DNA from: Alishewanella jeotgali KCTC 22429 | Lineage (GTDB): Bacteria > Pseudomonadota > Gammaproteobacteria > Enterobacterales > Alteromonadaceae | Assembly: GCF_000245735.1 (NCBI RefSeq) | Contig: NZ_AHTH01000048.1 | Coordinates: 124,001-188,000 of the forward strand | Reading direction: 5' to 3' | DNA length: 64,000 bases | Part shown: positions 44,879 to 54,128 of the stretch, piece by piece | Layout of the letters: the number at the start of each line of letters is the position of its first letter | Numbering within the stretch: position 1 is the first letter of the stretch | The notes under the pieces: model-generated | What the model was told of the DNA's origin: nothing | The model's input: the letters and a program-made list of their open reading frames with translations, nothing else | Database searches by the model: none | Made by a program: the position numbers and the translations under genes

Positions 44879-45795
44879 TAGCCGGTTCCTTTTGTTCTGG
44901 CCGGTTTGCGGCTTTTTTGGCTGAGCACCCGCTTCTCCAGATGCTGGATAATGGCAGCGGCAACGTCTTTGTTGGTCGCCGCTTCAATACCTTCCAGGCC
45001 GGGTGAACTGTTGACTTCCATCACTACAGGGCCGTGATTTGAGCGTAATAAATCGACTCCGGCAACATCCAGCCCCATGGTTTTCGCGGCAGCCAAGGCG
45101 GTACGCCGCTCCTCTGGGGTCAGACTGACTTTGGTTGCGGTACCGCCACGATGCAGATTAGAGCGGAACTCGCCGGCTTTCGCCTGGCGCTTCATCGCTG
45201 CAACCACCTTGTCGCCAACGACAAAGCAGCGGATATCAGCGCCATTGGCTTCTTTAATATACTCCTGCACCAGAATATGTGCATTAAGCCCCATAAAGGC
45301 ATCAATCACACTCTCGGCCGCGGTACGGGTCTCGGCCAGCACCACACCGATGCCCTGAGTTCCCTCCAGTAATTTAATCACTAAGGGTGCACCGCCAACC
45401 ATCTCAATCAGATCCGGAATATCGCCGGGCTTATCGGCAAAACCGGTGATTGGCAAGCCAATACCCTGGCGCGCTAACAGCTGCATTGAGCGCAGCTTAT
45501 CGCGGGCGCGGCCAATGGCGACAGATTCATTTAGCGCGTACACGCCCATCATTTCAAACTGCCGCAGTACCGCAGTGCCGTAAAAGGTAATAGAGGCGCC
45601 AATACGGGGGATCACCGCATCAAAGCCTTCTAACACTTCCCCTTTGTAGTGAATCGAAGAGCTAATGCGGTTAATATTCATATAACACATCAGGGGATCG
45701 ATAACCCGTACTTCGTGCCCGGCTGACGTTGCCGCTTCAACCAGACGTTTAGTGGAGTAGAGTTCAGCATTGCGCGATAAAATCGCTATTTTCAT
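44878..45795 (-). CDS. rimK: ATP-grasp glutamate ligase RimK
   Basis: A 305-residue ATP-grasp enzyme. In Escherichia coli RimK adds glutamates to ribosomal protein S6 and can make poly-glutamate. Landmarks: [87 protein letters not shown] and the metal site [15 protein letters not shown]. The start at 45795 has a GGAG site 5 bases upstream; a longer frame upstream lacks support. It is coupled to the M14-type gene. No RimB-type zinc protease gene is seen nearby. Confidence 0.93.
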   Translation of the reverse strand: MKIAILSRNAELYSTKRLVEAATSAGHEVRVIDPLMCYMNINRISSSIHYKGEVLEGFDAVIPRIGASITFYGTAVLRQFEMMGVYALNESVAIGRARDKLRSMQLLARQGIGLPITGFADKPGDIPDLIEMVGGAPLVIKLLEGTQGIGVVLAETRTAAESVIDAFMGLNAHILVQEYIKEANGADIRCFVVGDKVVAAMKRQAKAGEFRSNLHRGGTATKVSLTPEERRTALAAAKTMGLDVAGVDLLRSNHGPVVMEVNSSPGLEGIEAATNKDVAAAIIQHLEKRVLSQKSRKPARTKGTG

Positions 45796-45888
45796 ATGGG
45801 CTCCGACGCGGCCGGTAATAATGGCCAATAGCGGCATTATTATGCGGCCGTGGGAGCGCCGCAAGAGATCATAAGATTATATTCGTTA

Positions 45889-46851
45889 TTACCACCATTT
45901 CAGATGTTTAAACCAGATCAGACTGCCAAGGCCCACCGCCAGCATAAAACCCAGGGTAAGATAATACCCCCATTCCAGCTCCAGTTCCGGCATATTGCTA
46001 AAGTTCATGCCATAGATCCCGGCGACAAAGGTTAGCGGGATAAAGATACTACTCACCATAGTCAGTACCTTCATCCGCTCGTTGATTTGATGTGAGGTGG
46101 TCGACAGATAGCCCTGAACCAGATCGCTAAGCTGGTCATAATACATCTCGGTCATCGAATGCAGCCGTTCAAACTTTTCATAAAAGTCGCGCAAATCGGC
46201 CAGCGCAAAACGCCGCAGCAGACTATGCTGCTCCTCGAACAGGGCATCAGCAAAGAGATCTTTTTGATAGGCCAGGTTGCGACTGACTTTACGCAATACG
46301 GAGCGATAACGCATCATCATCGTCATCAGCTCGTCATTACCTTTGTGTAACATCCGATCTTCCAGCTCACCCAATTCATCCTCAAACACCAGTAATTTTT
46401 CCAGATAACTGGCGGATACAGTCAGGGTCAGCTGTTTTACCCAGTCACTGATTGGGTTATTACCGGGCTGTGTTAACTGCGGCTGTAGTTGACTACGCAG
46501 CAGCTGCTGGCTGCAATGCAGCTTAGTGATTAGAATATCCTGACTAAAGAGCAGGTTAAGCTGGGCATTTTCAGTCAATTCGCTGAAATCAGCGTCGGCA
46601 TAAGCGCGCAAAATCAGTAAATTAAAATCACCCACCGCTTCAAATTTTGGCGGGTGCCGCGTTTTGCTAAAGTCTTCGGCCATGGTAGCGGCGATGCCCA
46701 GGTCCTGCAGCAGTTGTTGCTCTTCTGCTGCGCTGGCTTGTTGTAAATCAAGCCACAGCGGCGGCGTATGCCGCGCATTCGCTGGCAGGCGGCTGACCTG
46801 CTGTTGTTGCCAGCCTCCCAGCTCGGGATCATAATAATTGACGCTGATCAT
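45889..46851 (-). CDS. CorA family divalent-cation transporter
   Basis: A 320-residue protein: a large N-terminal cytoplasmic domain, a long helix (LGELEDRMLHKGNDELMTMMMRYRSVLRKVSRNLAYQKD) and two C-terminal membrane helices with the selectivity motif YGMNF (in FVAGIYGMNFSNMP), ending FKHLKWW. It carries Mg2+ or a related ion; sequence alone does not separate CorA from ZntB-like exporters. It is a single gene between rimK and DUF885, on the same strand. Confidence 0.88.
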   Translation of the reverse strand: MISVNYYDPELGGWQQQQVSRLPANARHTPPLWLDLQQASAAEEQQLLQDLGIAATMAEDFSKTRHPPKFEAVGDFNLLILRAYADADFSELTENAQLNLLFSQDILITKLHCSQQLLRSQLQPQLTQPGNNPISDWVKQLTLTVSASYLEKLLVFEDELGELEDRMLHKGNDELMTMMMRYRSVLRKVSRNLAYQKDLFADALFEEQHSLLRRFALADLRDFYEKFERLHSMTEMYYDQLSDLVQGYLSTTSHQINERMKVLTMVSSIFIPLTFVAGIYGMNFSNMPELELEWGYYLTLGFMLAVGLGSLIWFKHLKWW

Positions 46852-46911
46852 CCGTTATCCTCCATGGCGAGTGCCGTACCACCAGGCAGTACGGCTGATG
46901 CCCACTGCTAT

Positions 46912-48759
46912 TTAGGCGCGTTTGCTGGCGATATAATCTTTTACCAGTTGCTCTAATACATCGAGCGGTACAGCGCCATTTTTTAGCACCACATTGTGAA
47001 ACTCGCGGATATCAAAGCGCTCACCCAGTTCGGTTTTCGCCAGCTCGCGCAGTTCCAGCAGTTTGATCATGCCCACCATATAGGCGGTGGCCTGGCCCGG
47101 CATCACAATATAACGCTCAATGGCTTTTACCGCATCGCCTTCTGGATTAGGGGTATTGTCGACCAGATACTGGATCGCTTGTTCACGGCTCCACTTTTTA
47201 GCGTGAATACCGGTATCGACCACTAAGCGGGCGGCACGCCATAATTCCATCGCCAGCCGGCCAAAATCAGAGTAGGGGTCCTGATAAAGGCCAATTTCTT
47301 TCGGTAGCAATTCAGAATACAGGCCCCAACCCTCAATATAGGCGGTTGCACCACCAAAGCGGCGGAATTTCGGAATGCCGTCCAGCTCCTGCGCAATAGC
47401 CAGTTGCATATGGTGGCCCGGAATGCCTTCATGATAGGCCAGCGCTTCCAACTGATACTTTGGCATATCGCTCATGCGGTACAAATTGGCGTAATACACG
47501 CCGGGGCGGCTGCCATCCATCGAAGGGCGTTGGTAAAAGGCTTTACCCGCGGTTTGTTCGCGAAATGGCTCAACTGCTTTGACTATCATCTCTGCCTTGG
47601 GCTTAACCAAAAACAGCTCGTCCAGCCGGGTACGCATATGGTCAATGACGGCAGTGGCTTCAGCCAGATAAGCCGCACGGCCCTCCTCGGTATCCGGATA
47701 GTAAAACTGTGGCGCCTCGCGCATAAACACAAAAAACTCCGCCAGATCGCCGGCAAAGCCCACCTGCTGCATAATTTGCCGCATCTCGCCATGAATGCGC
47801 TCAACCTGTTTGAGCCCCAACTGGTGGATCTGCTCGGCACTATAATCGGTGGTGGTCATCCGGGCCAGGCGGTTTTGATAAAAGGCCGCCCCATCCGGGA
47901 AACGCCAGACGCCATCATCGGTACCGGCTTGCTGCTCTAATTGCTGTAAAAAGCTGATCAGACTGCGATAGGCCGGCCCTACACTGGTAATGAGTGCCAC
48001 TCTGGCTTCATCCAGCAACAGCTTTTGCTCGTGCTCTGATAACGGCAGGGCTGCCACCTTGCTACTAAAATCTGCCAGCAGAGTACTGTCACCCTGCTCT
48101 GAAAACGGGGCGCCCTGCAGTAGATTTTCGCTGGCCGAATATAGGTGCGGAAATACAAATTTCGGTACTATGATGCCGGCTTCGGCACTTTGCGTGAGCA
48201 GGTGCTGTAACTGACGGAATAATTCCGGCACCGCATTTAGCCGGGCGATATAGGCTTTGGCATCGTCGACGGAGTCGATTTTATGTTGATTGATCAATAG
48301 CGCCGGCACCTGCGAATGCACGCCAAACATCTGATTCACCGGATAGCTGTACAGGCGCCAGCGCGCATCTTCCAGCATTTCCTGTAGCTGCTTGTGCATT
48401 AGCTGATAACTTAAACGGCTTTGTGGATCCAGGGCGGCAACATCAATCGCTCCCAGTAAGGCCAGATGCTGGCGGGTGAGTGCCAGTTCTGCTTCGAACG
48501 CCGCATCAGACAGATCCTGCCATTTATCATAGTCATCTTTTATGCCGAGGCTGGTTTGTAATACCGGGTTGCGCTGCACCCGCTCGTTAAAGATTTGCTC
48601 AAACAGCTGATTCGCCCGTTCATTCATATCCACCTGTTGCTGTGCAACCGTCGGTACTACGGCGCTGGGTTCAGCCGTTTTCGGGCCGCAGCCACTGATT
48701 AGCAGACTACCGAGTAGCAGCGGCAGGGTAGCAGTTCGGAAAGTCAAATGTTGTCGCAT
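46912..48759 (-). CDS. DUF885 family lipoprotein, putative metallopeptidase
   Basis: A 615-residue protein with a lipoprotein signal (LLLGSLLISGCGPK, lipobox LISGC). The DUF885 signature is seen as LEALAYHEGIPGHHMQLAIAQEL, a His-Glu...His-His pattern resembling a gluzincin zinc site, followed by FGGATAYIEGWGLYSELLPKEIG. The ends WSREQAIQYLVDNTPNPEGDAVKAIERYIVMPGQATAYMVGMIKL are typical. Peptidase activity is inferred from the motif. It follows hemW on the same strand by 21 bp. Confidence 0.88.
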   Translation of the reverse strand: MRQHLTFRTATLPLLLGSLLISGCGPKTAEPSAVVPTVAQQQVDMNERANQLFEQIFNERVQRNPVLQTSLGIKDDYDKWQDLSDAAFEAELALTRQHLALLGAIDVAALDPQSRLSYQLMHKQLQEMLEDARWRLYSYPVNQMFGVHSQVPALLINQHKIDSVDDAKAYIARLNAVPELFRQLQHLLTQSAEAGIIVPKFVFPHLYSASENLLQGAPFSEQGDSTLLADFSSKVAALPLSEHEQKLLLDEARVALITSVGPAYRSLISFLQQLEQQAGTDDGVWRFPDGAAFYQNRLARMTTTDYSAEQIHQLGLKQVERIHGEMRQIMQQVGFAGDLAEFFVFMREAPQFYYPDTEEGRAAYLAEATAVIDHMRTRLDELFLVKPKAEMIVKAVEPFREQTAGKAFYQRPSMDGSRPGVYYANLYRMSDMPKYQLEALAYHEGIPGHHMQLAIAQELDGIPKFRRFGGATAYIEGWGLYSELLPKEIGLYQDPYSDFGRLAMELWRAARLVVDTGIHAKKWSREQAIQYLVDNTPNPEGDAVKAIERYIVMPGQATAYMVGMIKLLELRELAKTELGERFDIREFHNVVLKNGAVPLDVLEQLVKDYIASKRA

Positions 48760-48780
48760 AACAGACCTCTGTTTGGTTAT

Positions 48781-49923
48781 TTAAATAAAGAGTGTCAGTA
48801 AATCATTCAGATAGCGGGCACCTTTGGCCGTAATTTGCCAGTGACCCGGGCTTAGCGTCAGTAATTGTTTGTGTTCGGCTTCAGCCAAGGGGCCACTGAT
48901 AACACTCAGCGGCAAACCGGTCAGGGCGCTAAAGTCACTGATCGGGCAGGGCTCCAGTAAGCGAAAGCGGTTCATAAAAAACTCAAAGGGCCGGTCTTCC
49001 GGCTCGACCTGGGTACGCTCGTCCAGATAGCCGCGGCTTAAATCCATATAGCCCTTCGGATGTTTAATCTTTACTGTACGCAAAATACTATTGCGGCTGG
49101 GCAGGGTGATTTTACCGTGGGCACCACAGCCAATGCCCAAATAATCGCCATAGCGCCAGTAATTCAGGTTATGCCGGCACTGATGGCCGGCTTTACTGTA
49201 GGCTGAGGTTTCATATTGTTGATAACCGGCTGCAGCCAGCAGCTCAGCGCCGTGCTGCTGAATATCCCATAACAGCTCATCCTCAGGTAACACTGGTGGC
49301 CGGCTGGCAAAGGCAGTATTCGGCTCAATCGTCAGCTGATACCAGGATAAATGCGGAGGGTTAAGGTCGATGGCTTGCTGCAAATCAGCCAGGGCGCCTG
49401 CCAGTGTCTGACCAGGCAAACCATGCATCAGATCCAGATTAAAGCTCTGCAGTGGCAGGGTCGCAGCCAGCCGCGCCGCGGCTTTGGCTTCTTCGGCATT
49501 ATGAATGCGCCCCAGCGCGCTCAGTTGCTGCGTTTGAAAACTCTGCACCCCAATCGAAAAACGCGTCACTCCGCCAGCGACATAGCCGGCAAAGCGCTCC
49601 GCTTCAAAGGTGCCCGGATTGGCCTCCATTGTCACTTCTAAATCCGCAGCGACAGGGAGCCGCTGTTTAACCCCGTCCAGAATTTGGGTGATGCCGGCCG
49701 CGCTAAATACACTGGGGGTGCCGCCGCCGATAAAAATGCTGCTAAGTTGGCGGCCAGCGACCAGTGGCAGATCCTGATCTAAATCGGCCAGCAGGTGCGC
49801 AATATATTCCTGCTCCGGGATCCCTTGTTTCACAGCATGGGAATTAAAATCACAGTAAGGACATTTCTGAATACACCAGGGAATATGGATATAAAGTGAT
49901 AGCGGCGGCAGGCTTAAACTCAA
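48781..49923 (-). CDS. hemW: radical SAM heme chaperone HemW
   Basis: A 380-residue protein formerly called oxygen-independent coproporphyrinogen oxidase-like YggW. The [4Fe-4S] motif Cys17, Cys21, Cys24 lies in [62 protein letters not shown] and [20 protein letters not shown] follow, the last diagnostic of HemW rather than HemN. HemW binds heme and delivers it to respiratory proteins. It overlaps the rdgB stop by 4 bases. Confidence 0.95.
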   Translation of the reverse strand: MSLSLPPLSLYIHIPWCIQKCPYCDFNSHAVKQGIPEQEYIAHLLADLDQDLPLVAGRQLSSIFIGGGTPSVFSAAGITQILDGVKQRLPVAADLEVTMEANPGTFEAERFAGYVAGGVTRFSIGVQSFQTQQLSALGRIHNAEEAKAAARLAATLPLQSFNLDLMHGLPGQTLAGALADLQQAIDLNPPHLSWYQLTIEPNTAFASRPPVLPEDELLWDIQQHGAELLAAAGYQQYETSAYSKAGHQCRHNLNYWRYGDYLGIGCGAHGKITLPSRNSILRTVKIKHPKGYMDLSRGYLDERTQVEPEDRPFEFFMNRFRLLEPCPISDFSALTGLPLSVISGPLAEAEHKQLLTLSPGHWQITAKGARYLNDLLTLFI

Positions 49924-50525
49924 AGCGCGCGCTCCTTAACCTGCAGCGCGGCCACCAGTTGTCGCAGTGCCTGCCCACGATGGCTTAGCTGTTGCTTTTC
50001 TGCTTTGGTCAGTTCGGCTGCGGTTTTGCCAAGCTCAGGCAAATAAAACACCGGATCATAACCAAAGCCGCCATTGCCGCTTTGCGTCAAGGCAATTTCG
50101 CCTTGCCAGCTACCGTGGCAAATTAGCGGTGTCGGGTCTGCAGCATGTTGCAAATACACCAAAACACAATGAAAAGCAGCTTGCCGATCACTGGCAGTGA
50201 TGCCGGTCATTGCCTGCAGCAGTTTGTCGATGTTGGCCTGATCGCCAGCGCCAACACCGGCATAGCGGGCAGAGTAAATACCGGGGGCGCCGCCCAGGGC
50301 CGCAACCGCCAGGCCTGAATCGTCGGCAATTGCCGGCAAGCCGGTGATCCGGGCAGCATGGCGGGCTTTTAAGATGGCATTTTCAACAAAGGTCAAACCG
50401 GTTTCGTCGGCATCGCTTACGCCCAGTGCGGTTTGTGGCACAATGTCCAGCGCAAAGGGCGCCAGCATTGCCGACAGTTCTGCGACCTTACCGGCATTAC
50501 CGGTGGCCAATACCACTTTTTGCAT
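49920..50525 (-). CDS. rdgB: XTP/dITP diphosphatase (non-canonical purine NTPase)
   Basis: A 201-residue Ham1-family enzyme hydrolysing dITP and XTP to keep deaminated purines out of DNA. Signature: [19 protein letters not shown] near the start, [50 protein letters not shown] and [22 protein letters not shown]. The start at 50525 has an AGGA site 7 bases upstream. Its stop overlaps hemW (ATGA). Confidence 0.96.
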   Translation of the reverse strand: MQKVVLATGNAGKVAELSAMLAPFALDIVPQTALGVSDADETGLTFVENAILKARHAARITGLPAIADDSGLAVAALGGAPGIYSARYAGVGAGDQANIDKLLQAMTGITASDRQAAFHCVLVYLQHAADPTPLICHGSWQGEIALTQSGNGGFGYDPVFYLPELGKTAAELTKAEKQQLSHRGQALRQLVAALQVKERAL

Positions 50526-50534
50526 CAGCAAGTC

Positions 50535-50966
50535 CTATTCGGTATAGAGTTTTTGTTCAAAGTTCAGTTGCTGACGCTGATTACCCTGGCGGATATCCAG
50601 GCTAAAGCGGAACTGCTCTTCATTACGAAATGGCATGACGGCGATATAGTAAATGGCCTCGCCATCTTTAATTTCGCGAAAGGTCAATTCACGTTGCTGA
50701 CCGAGTAAGTTGCGGGCAATACCACTGATCACCACTTGCTGTGCCTGCTGGCTTTGGCTATCCAGTACCGAAATATTAATAATGGCGTTGCTTTTGTTGC
50801 GGCTTAAATTGGCGGCCCGCGCCACTTCCGGCGTTAAGAAGGTCGAGTTAAAGGCGATATAATGCACATCCCAGTTACCCAACTGTTTCTTTTGTTCAGC
50901 CTGGGCGTTTGGGGTTAACAGCAGAGCAAGCAGCAAAGCGCTAATCAGCTTAAGTAATGGGTGCAT
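50535..50966 (-). CDS. DUF4426 exported protein
   Basis: A 143-residue protein with a signal peptide (MHPLLKLISALLLALLLTPNAQA) and a small beta-rich domain (KKQLGNWDVHYIAFNSTFLTPEVARAANL; ITV-like strands to the end LNFEQKLYTE). This is the DUF4426 family, commonly placed between yggT and rdgB in Vibrio and Shewanella. The start at 50966 has an AGGAG site 7 bases upstream. The role is unknown. Confidence 0.85.
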   Translation of the reverse strand: MHPLLKLISALLLALLLTPNAQAEQKKQLGNWDVHYIAFNSTFLTPEVARAANLSRNKSNAIINISVLDSQSQQAQQVVISGIARNLLGQQRELTFREIKDGEAIYYIAVMPFRNEEQFRFSLDIRQGNQRQQLNFEQKLYTE

Positions 50967-50979
50967 AATGGGACTCCTG

Positions 50980-51519
50980 TTAAACAAATCTTAGCCAGTC
51001 GCTGAGCAGAATATTAATAAACTGCAGGGCGACCAGTACCACCAATACTGACAAATCCAGGCCGCCCAGTGGCGGAATAATCCGACGAACCGGCGCTAAA
51101 AAGGGTTCAGTTAACTGATGGAACACCCGTTCCATCGGGTTTCGGCCCTGACTAAACCAACTCATAATGGCCCGGATCACCAACACCCAAAACAGCAGGT
51201 TCAAGGCTTCTTTTAGTAATAACAGACCGCCTAACACAAAGCTGACGCCAAGATTAAGTGACGGTGAAAACACCAGTTGCAGCACAATAAATTTGGCCGT
51301 GGCAATCAGATAGGCTAGCAGTAGGGTGGCGGTGTCTAACTGACCGAGGCTGGGGATCACCTTGCGTAATGGCAATACCAGCGGGTTAGTGGCCTTGACC
51401 ACAAACTGGCTAAACGGATTATAAAAATCGGCCCGCGCCAGCTGTAACCACAGGCGGAGCATTACCACCATCAGATAGAGCGTAAAGGCGGTATTAATAA
51501 GAAAAATTACTGCATTCAT
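50980..51519 (-). CDS. yggT: YggT family membrane protein
   Basis: A 179-residue inner-membrane protein with two YGGT repeats, each with paired helices: LYLMVVMLRLWLQLARADFYNPFSQFVVKATNPLVLPLRKVIPSLG and WVLVIRAIMSWFSQGRNPMERVFHQLTEPFLAPVRRIIPPLGGLDLS. Its position between proC and DUF4426 is the common one. Function is not firmly established; homologues have been linked to osmotic tolerance and membrane organisation. Confidence 0.93.
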   Translation of the reverse strand: MNAVIFLINTAFTLYLMVVMLRLWLQLARADFYNPFSQFVVKATNPLVLPLRKVIPSLGQLDTATLLLAYLIATAKFIVLQLVFSPSLNLGVSFVLGGLLLLKEALNLLFWVLVIRAIMSWFSQGRNPMERVFHQLTEPFLAPVRRIIPPLGGLDLSVLVVLVALQFINILLSDWLRFV

Positions 51520-51534
51520 CAGATCACTCCCTGC

Positions 51535-52359
51535 TTAAAGCGTTTTCGCCATTTCTTCTGCACGGTCAATTGCCGCCTGCATCGCCGCAGCGACCATCTG
51601 TTCTAAGCCGGCAGCGCTGAAGCTACTAATGGCTTCATGCGTGGTACCGCCTTTTGACGTCACTTGTTGCCGTAATTCGTCGAAGCTGTGGTCGCTTTGT
51701 AGCGCCATGGTGGCTGCACCGAGCGCAGTTTGAGCGATCATCGCTTTCGCCTCGCTGCTGCTAAAACCGAGTTGCTCGGCTTTTTGCTGCATAGCTTGCA
51801 TAAAATAGAAAAAGTAAGCCGGGGCACTGCCGGTTGCGGCGATAATATGATTAATCTGTGCTTCGTGCTCTAACCAGACCCGCAAACCGGTGCCGCTGAA
51901 AATATGGTCAACAAAGGCGCGCTCGTAGTTGGAGCAGCGACTGGGGAAGAGCCCTGTTACGCCCAGGCTCACCAGCGCCGGCGTATTCGGCATCGCCCGT
52001 ACCAGGCGGATATCACCTAACCACTGTTCATAGCGCGCTACCGGTAAACCCGCCGCCAGGGTGATAAACAGCTTCTCCTGACATTCTGGTGCTTCGGCCA
52101 ACAGTTGTTCGCACACCTGCTGCATCATTTGTGGTTTGACCGCCAGCACTATCACATCAGCCCAGCGGGCGGCCTCAATATTGCTGAGGCTGGTGGCAAT
52201 CGCAAAGTCAGCCTTAAGCGCAGTCAGCTTTGGTTCACTGCGATTGGCTGCCAGAATATTTTCCGCCGGATAGCCGGCTTTTACCATAGCGGCGATGACA
52301 CAACGTGCCATATTACCTGCGCCGATAAAGGCGACCCTGTTGTCATTCATGCTTGTCAT
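51535..52359 (-). CDS. proC: pyrroline-5-carboxylate reductase
   Basis: A 274-residue NAD(P)H enzyme, the last step of proline synthesis. Motifs: AFIGAGNMARCVIAAMVKAG, DVIVLAVKPQMM, RAMPNTPALVSLGVTGLFP and the C-terminal QVTSKGGTTHEAISSF. The start at 52359 sits 3 bases after an AAGGAATT site; ATG at 52350 is an alternative. It overlaps the end of yggS by 17 bases. Confidence 0.95.
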   Translation of the reverse strand: MTSMNDNRVAFIGAGNMARCVIAAMVKAGYPAENILAANRSEPKLTALKADFAIATSLSNIEAARWADVIVLAVKPQMMQQVCEQLLAEAPECQEKLFITLAAGLPVARYEQWLGDIRLVRAMPNTPALVSLGVTGLFPSRCSNYERAFVDHIFSGTGLRVWLEHEAQINHIIAATGSAPAYFFYFMQAMQQKAEQLGFSSSEAKAMIAQTALGAATMALQSDHSFDELRQQVTSKGGTTHEAISSFSAAGLEQMVAAAMQAAIDRAEEMAKTL

Positions 52360-53041
52360 AATTCCTTGCGCCAAAAATAGCCGTACCTAATCTTATCATA
52401 GTTGCGCCATATCGCAGAGCCAGTGGCCAGTCATCGGACATTCCCATCGATAATTCAACAGCTTGAGGATAGTGCTGCTGCAATAAGCGCGAGAGTTGTT
52501 GCATTTGGGCAAAGTCCGCTTCCAGTCGTGCCGGGTCGGGCTCCGGAATCGCCATCAGTCCACTGAGTGTCAGGCCAGGCAGAGTGGCGACGACAGCTGC
52601 CAGCGGCAGCATCTGCTCTGCAGTGATACCTGCTTTACTGGCTGCGGCGCTGATATTAATTTGCAGTAACACCTTTAACGGCGGCAGATGCGCCGGGCGC
52701 TGCTCGGACAGGCGGCGGGCGATTTTCTCGCGCTCAAGGCTGTGTACCCAGCTGGCGGTTTCTGCCACCAGTTTGGTCTTATTTGACTGTAACGGTCCGA
52801 TAAAGTGCCACTCCAGCTCACCCAAATGGGTAAGCGCAGTGGCTTTAGTGGCCAGTTCCTGCGGATAATTTTCGCCAAAGCGCCGCTGACCGGCAGCATA
52901 GGCCGCTTCAATATCTGCCGCAGTCTTGGTTTTACTGACCGCAATCAATTTTGGCGCCGGCCATTCGCTGGGCCGGCTTTCGCTGAATTTGTGCAGTTGC
53001 TGATAGGCGAGGGCCAGTTGTTCTGCTATGTTATTCATCAT
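52343..53041 (-). CDS. yggS: YggS family PLP homeostasis protein
   Basis: A 232-residue single-domain PLP-binding protein (alanine-racemase N-terminal fold), involved in vitamin B6 and amino-acid balance. It has LIAVSKTKTAADIEAAYAAGQRRFGENYPQEL with the PLP Lys, WHFIGPLQSNKTK, VLLQINISAAASKAG and LSMGMSDDWPLALRYGATMIRLGTAIFG. Two adjacent ATGs (53041, 53038) are possible. The divergent pilT starts only 26 bp away, so the promoter must overlap coding DNA. Confidence 0.94.
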   Translation of the reverse strand: MMNNIAEQLALAYQQLHKFSESRPSEWPAPKLIAVSKTKTAADIEAAYAAGQRRFGENYPQELATKATALTHLGELEWHFIGPLQSNKTKLVAETASWVHSLEREKIARRLSEQRPAHLPPLKVLLQINISAAASKAGITAEQMLPLAAVVATLPGLTLSGLMAIPEPDPARLEADFAQMQQLSRLLQQHYPQAVELSMGMSDDWPLALRYGATMIRLGTAIFGARNYDKHE

Positions 53042-53067
53042 AAATAGGTAAATTGGAGAGCCTGGTA

Positions 53068-54120
53068 GTGGATATTACCGAATTATTAGCCTTTAGTGTT
53101 GAACATAAAGCCTCAGATTTGCACCTTTCTGCCGGTGTACCGCCGTTGATCCGCGTTGATGGCGATGTGCGCAAACTGAATATTCCACCGCTAACCCATA
53201 AAGAAGTCCATGCGCTGGTTTATGAAATTATGACCGACAAGCAGCGTAAAGAATACGAAGAACGGCTGGAAGCGGATTTCTCATTTGAAATCCCCAATTT
53301 AGCCCGCTTCCGGGTTAATGCTTTTGTGCAAAACCGCGGTGCGGCGGCGGTATTTCGCACCATCCCCAGCGAAGTCCTGACGCTGGATGATTTGGGCGCG
53401 CCGGATATTTTTAAAACCATTGCTGAGAATCCACGCGGACTGGTGCTGGTTACCGGGCCCACAGGCTCAGGTAAAAGTACCACCCTGGCGGCGATGATCG
53501 ACTATATCAACAGTACTCGCTTTGACCATATTCTGACCATTGAAGATCCGATTGAATTCGTACATAGCAACAAGTTCAGCCTGATTAATCAGCGTGAAGT
53601 GCATCGCGATACCCATAGTTTTAGCAATGCCCTGCGCTCAGCGCTGCGCGAGGATCCGGATGTGATCCTGGTCGGTGAGTTGCGGGATCTGGAAACCATT
53701 CGTCTGGCAATGACGGCAGCAGAAACCGGTCACCTGGTATTCGGTACTCTGCACACCACCTCAGCGCCTAAAACTATCGACCGGATTATCGACGTCTTCC
53801 CTGGTGAAGAGAAAGATATGGTGCGCTCGATGTTGTCTGAATCATTAAGAGCCGTTATTTCGCAGACGCTGCTGAAAAAGGTCGGTGGCGGTCGGATCGC
53901 GGCACATGAAATTATGGTTGGGGTCCCGGCGATCCGCAACCTGATCCGTGAAGATAAAATTGCCCAGATGTATTCGGTGATTCAAACCGGCGCCGCCCAT
54001 GGCATGCAAACCATGGATCAATGCTTGGTAAACCTGGTAAACCGTGGTTTGGTCACACAGAAAGACGCAGCGGCCAAAGCCCAGGATAAGAATACCTTTG
54101 GCGCCATGGGCCGAATCTAG
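53068..54120 (+). CDS. pilT: type IV pilus retraction ATPase PilT
   Basis: A 350-residue hexameric motor that depolymerises type IV pili for twitching and DNA uptake. The start GTG at 53068 gives MDITELLAFSVEHKASDLHLSAGVPPLIRVDGDVR, as in Pseudomonas PilT, with a GGAG site 9 bases upstream. Walker A GPTGSGKST, Asp box LTIEDPIEFVH, Walker B DPDVILVGELRDLET, His box GHLVFGTLHTTSA and AIRNLIREDK are all present. It is followed by pilU after 8 bp. Confidence 0.97.
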   Translation: MDITELLAFSVEHKASDLHLSAGVPPLIRVDGDVRKLNIPPLTHKEVHALVYEIMTDKQRKEYEERLEADFSFEIPNLARFRVNAFVQNRGAAAVFRTIPSEVLTLDDLGAPDIFKTIAENPRGLVLVTGPTGSGKSTTLAAMIDYINSTRFDHILTIEDPIEFVHSNKFSLINQREVHRDTHSFSNALRSALREDPDVILVGELRDLETIRLAMTAAETGHLVFGTLHTTSAPKTIDRIIDVFPGEEKDMVRSMLSESLRAVISQTLLKKVGGGRIAAHEIMVGVPAIRNLIREDKIAQMYSVIQTGAAHGMQTMDQCLVNLVNRGLVTQKDAAAKAQDKNTFGAMGRI

Positions 54121-54128
54121 AGGTAGGT

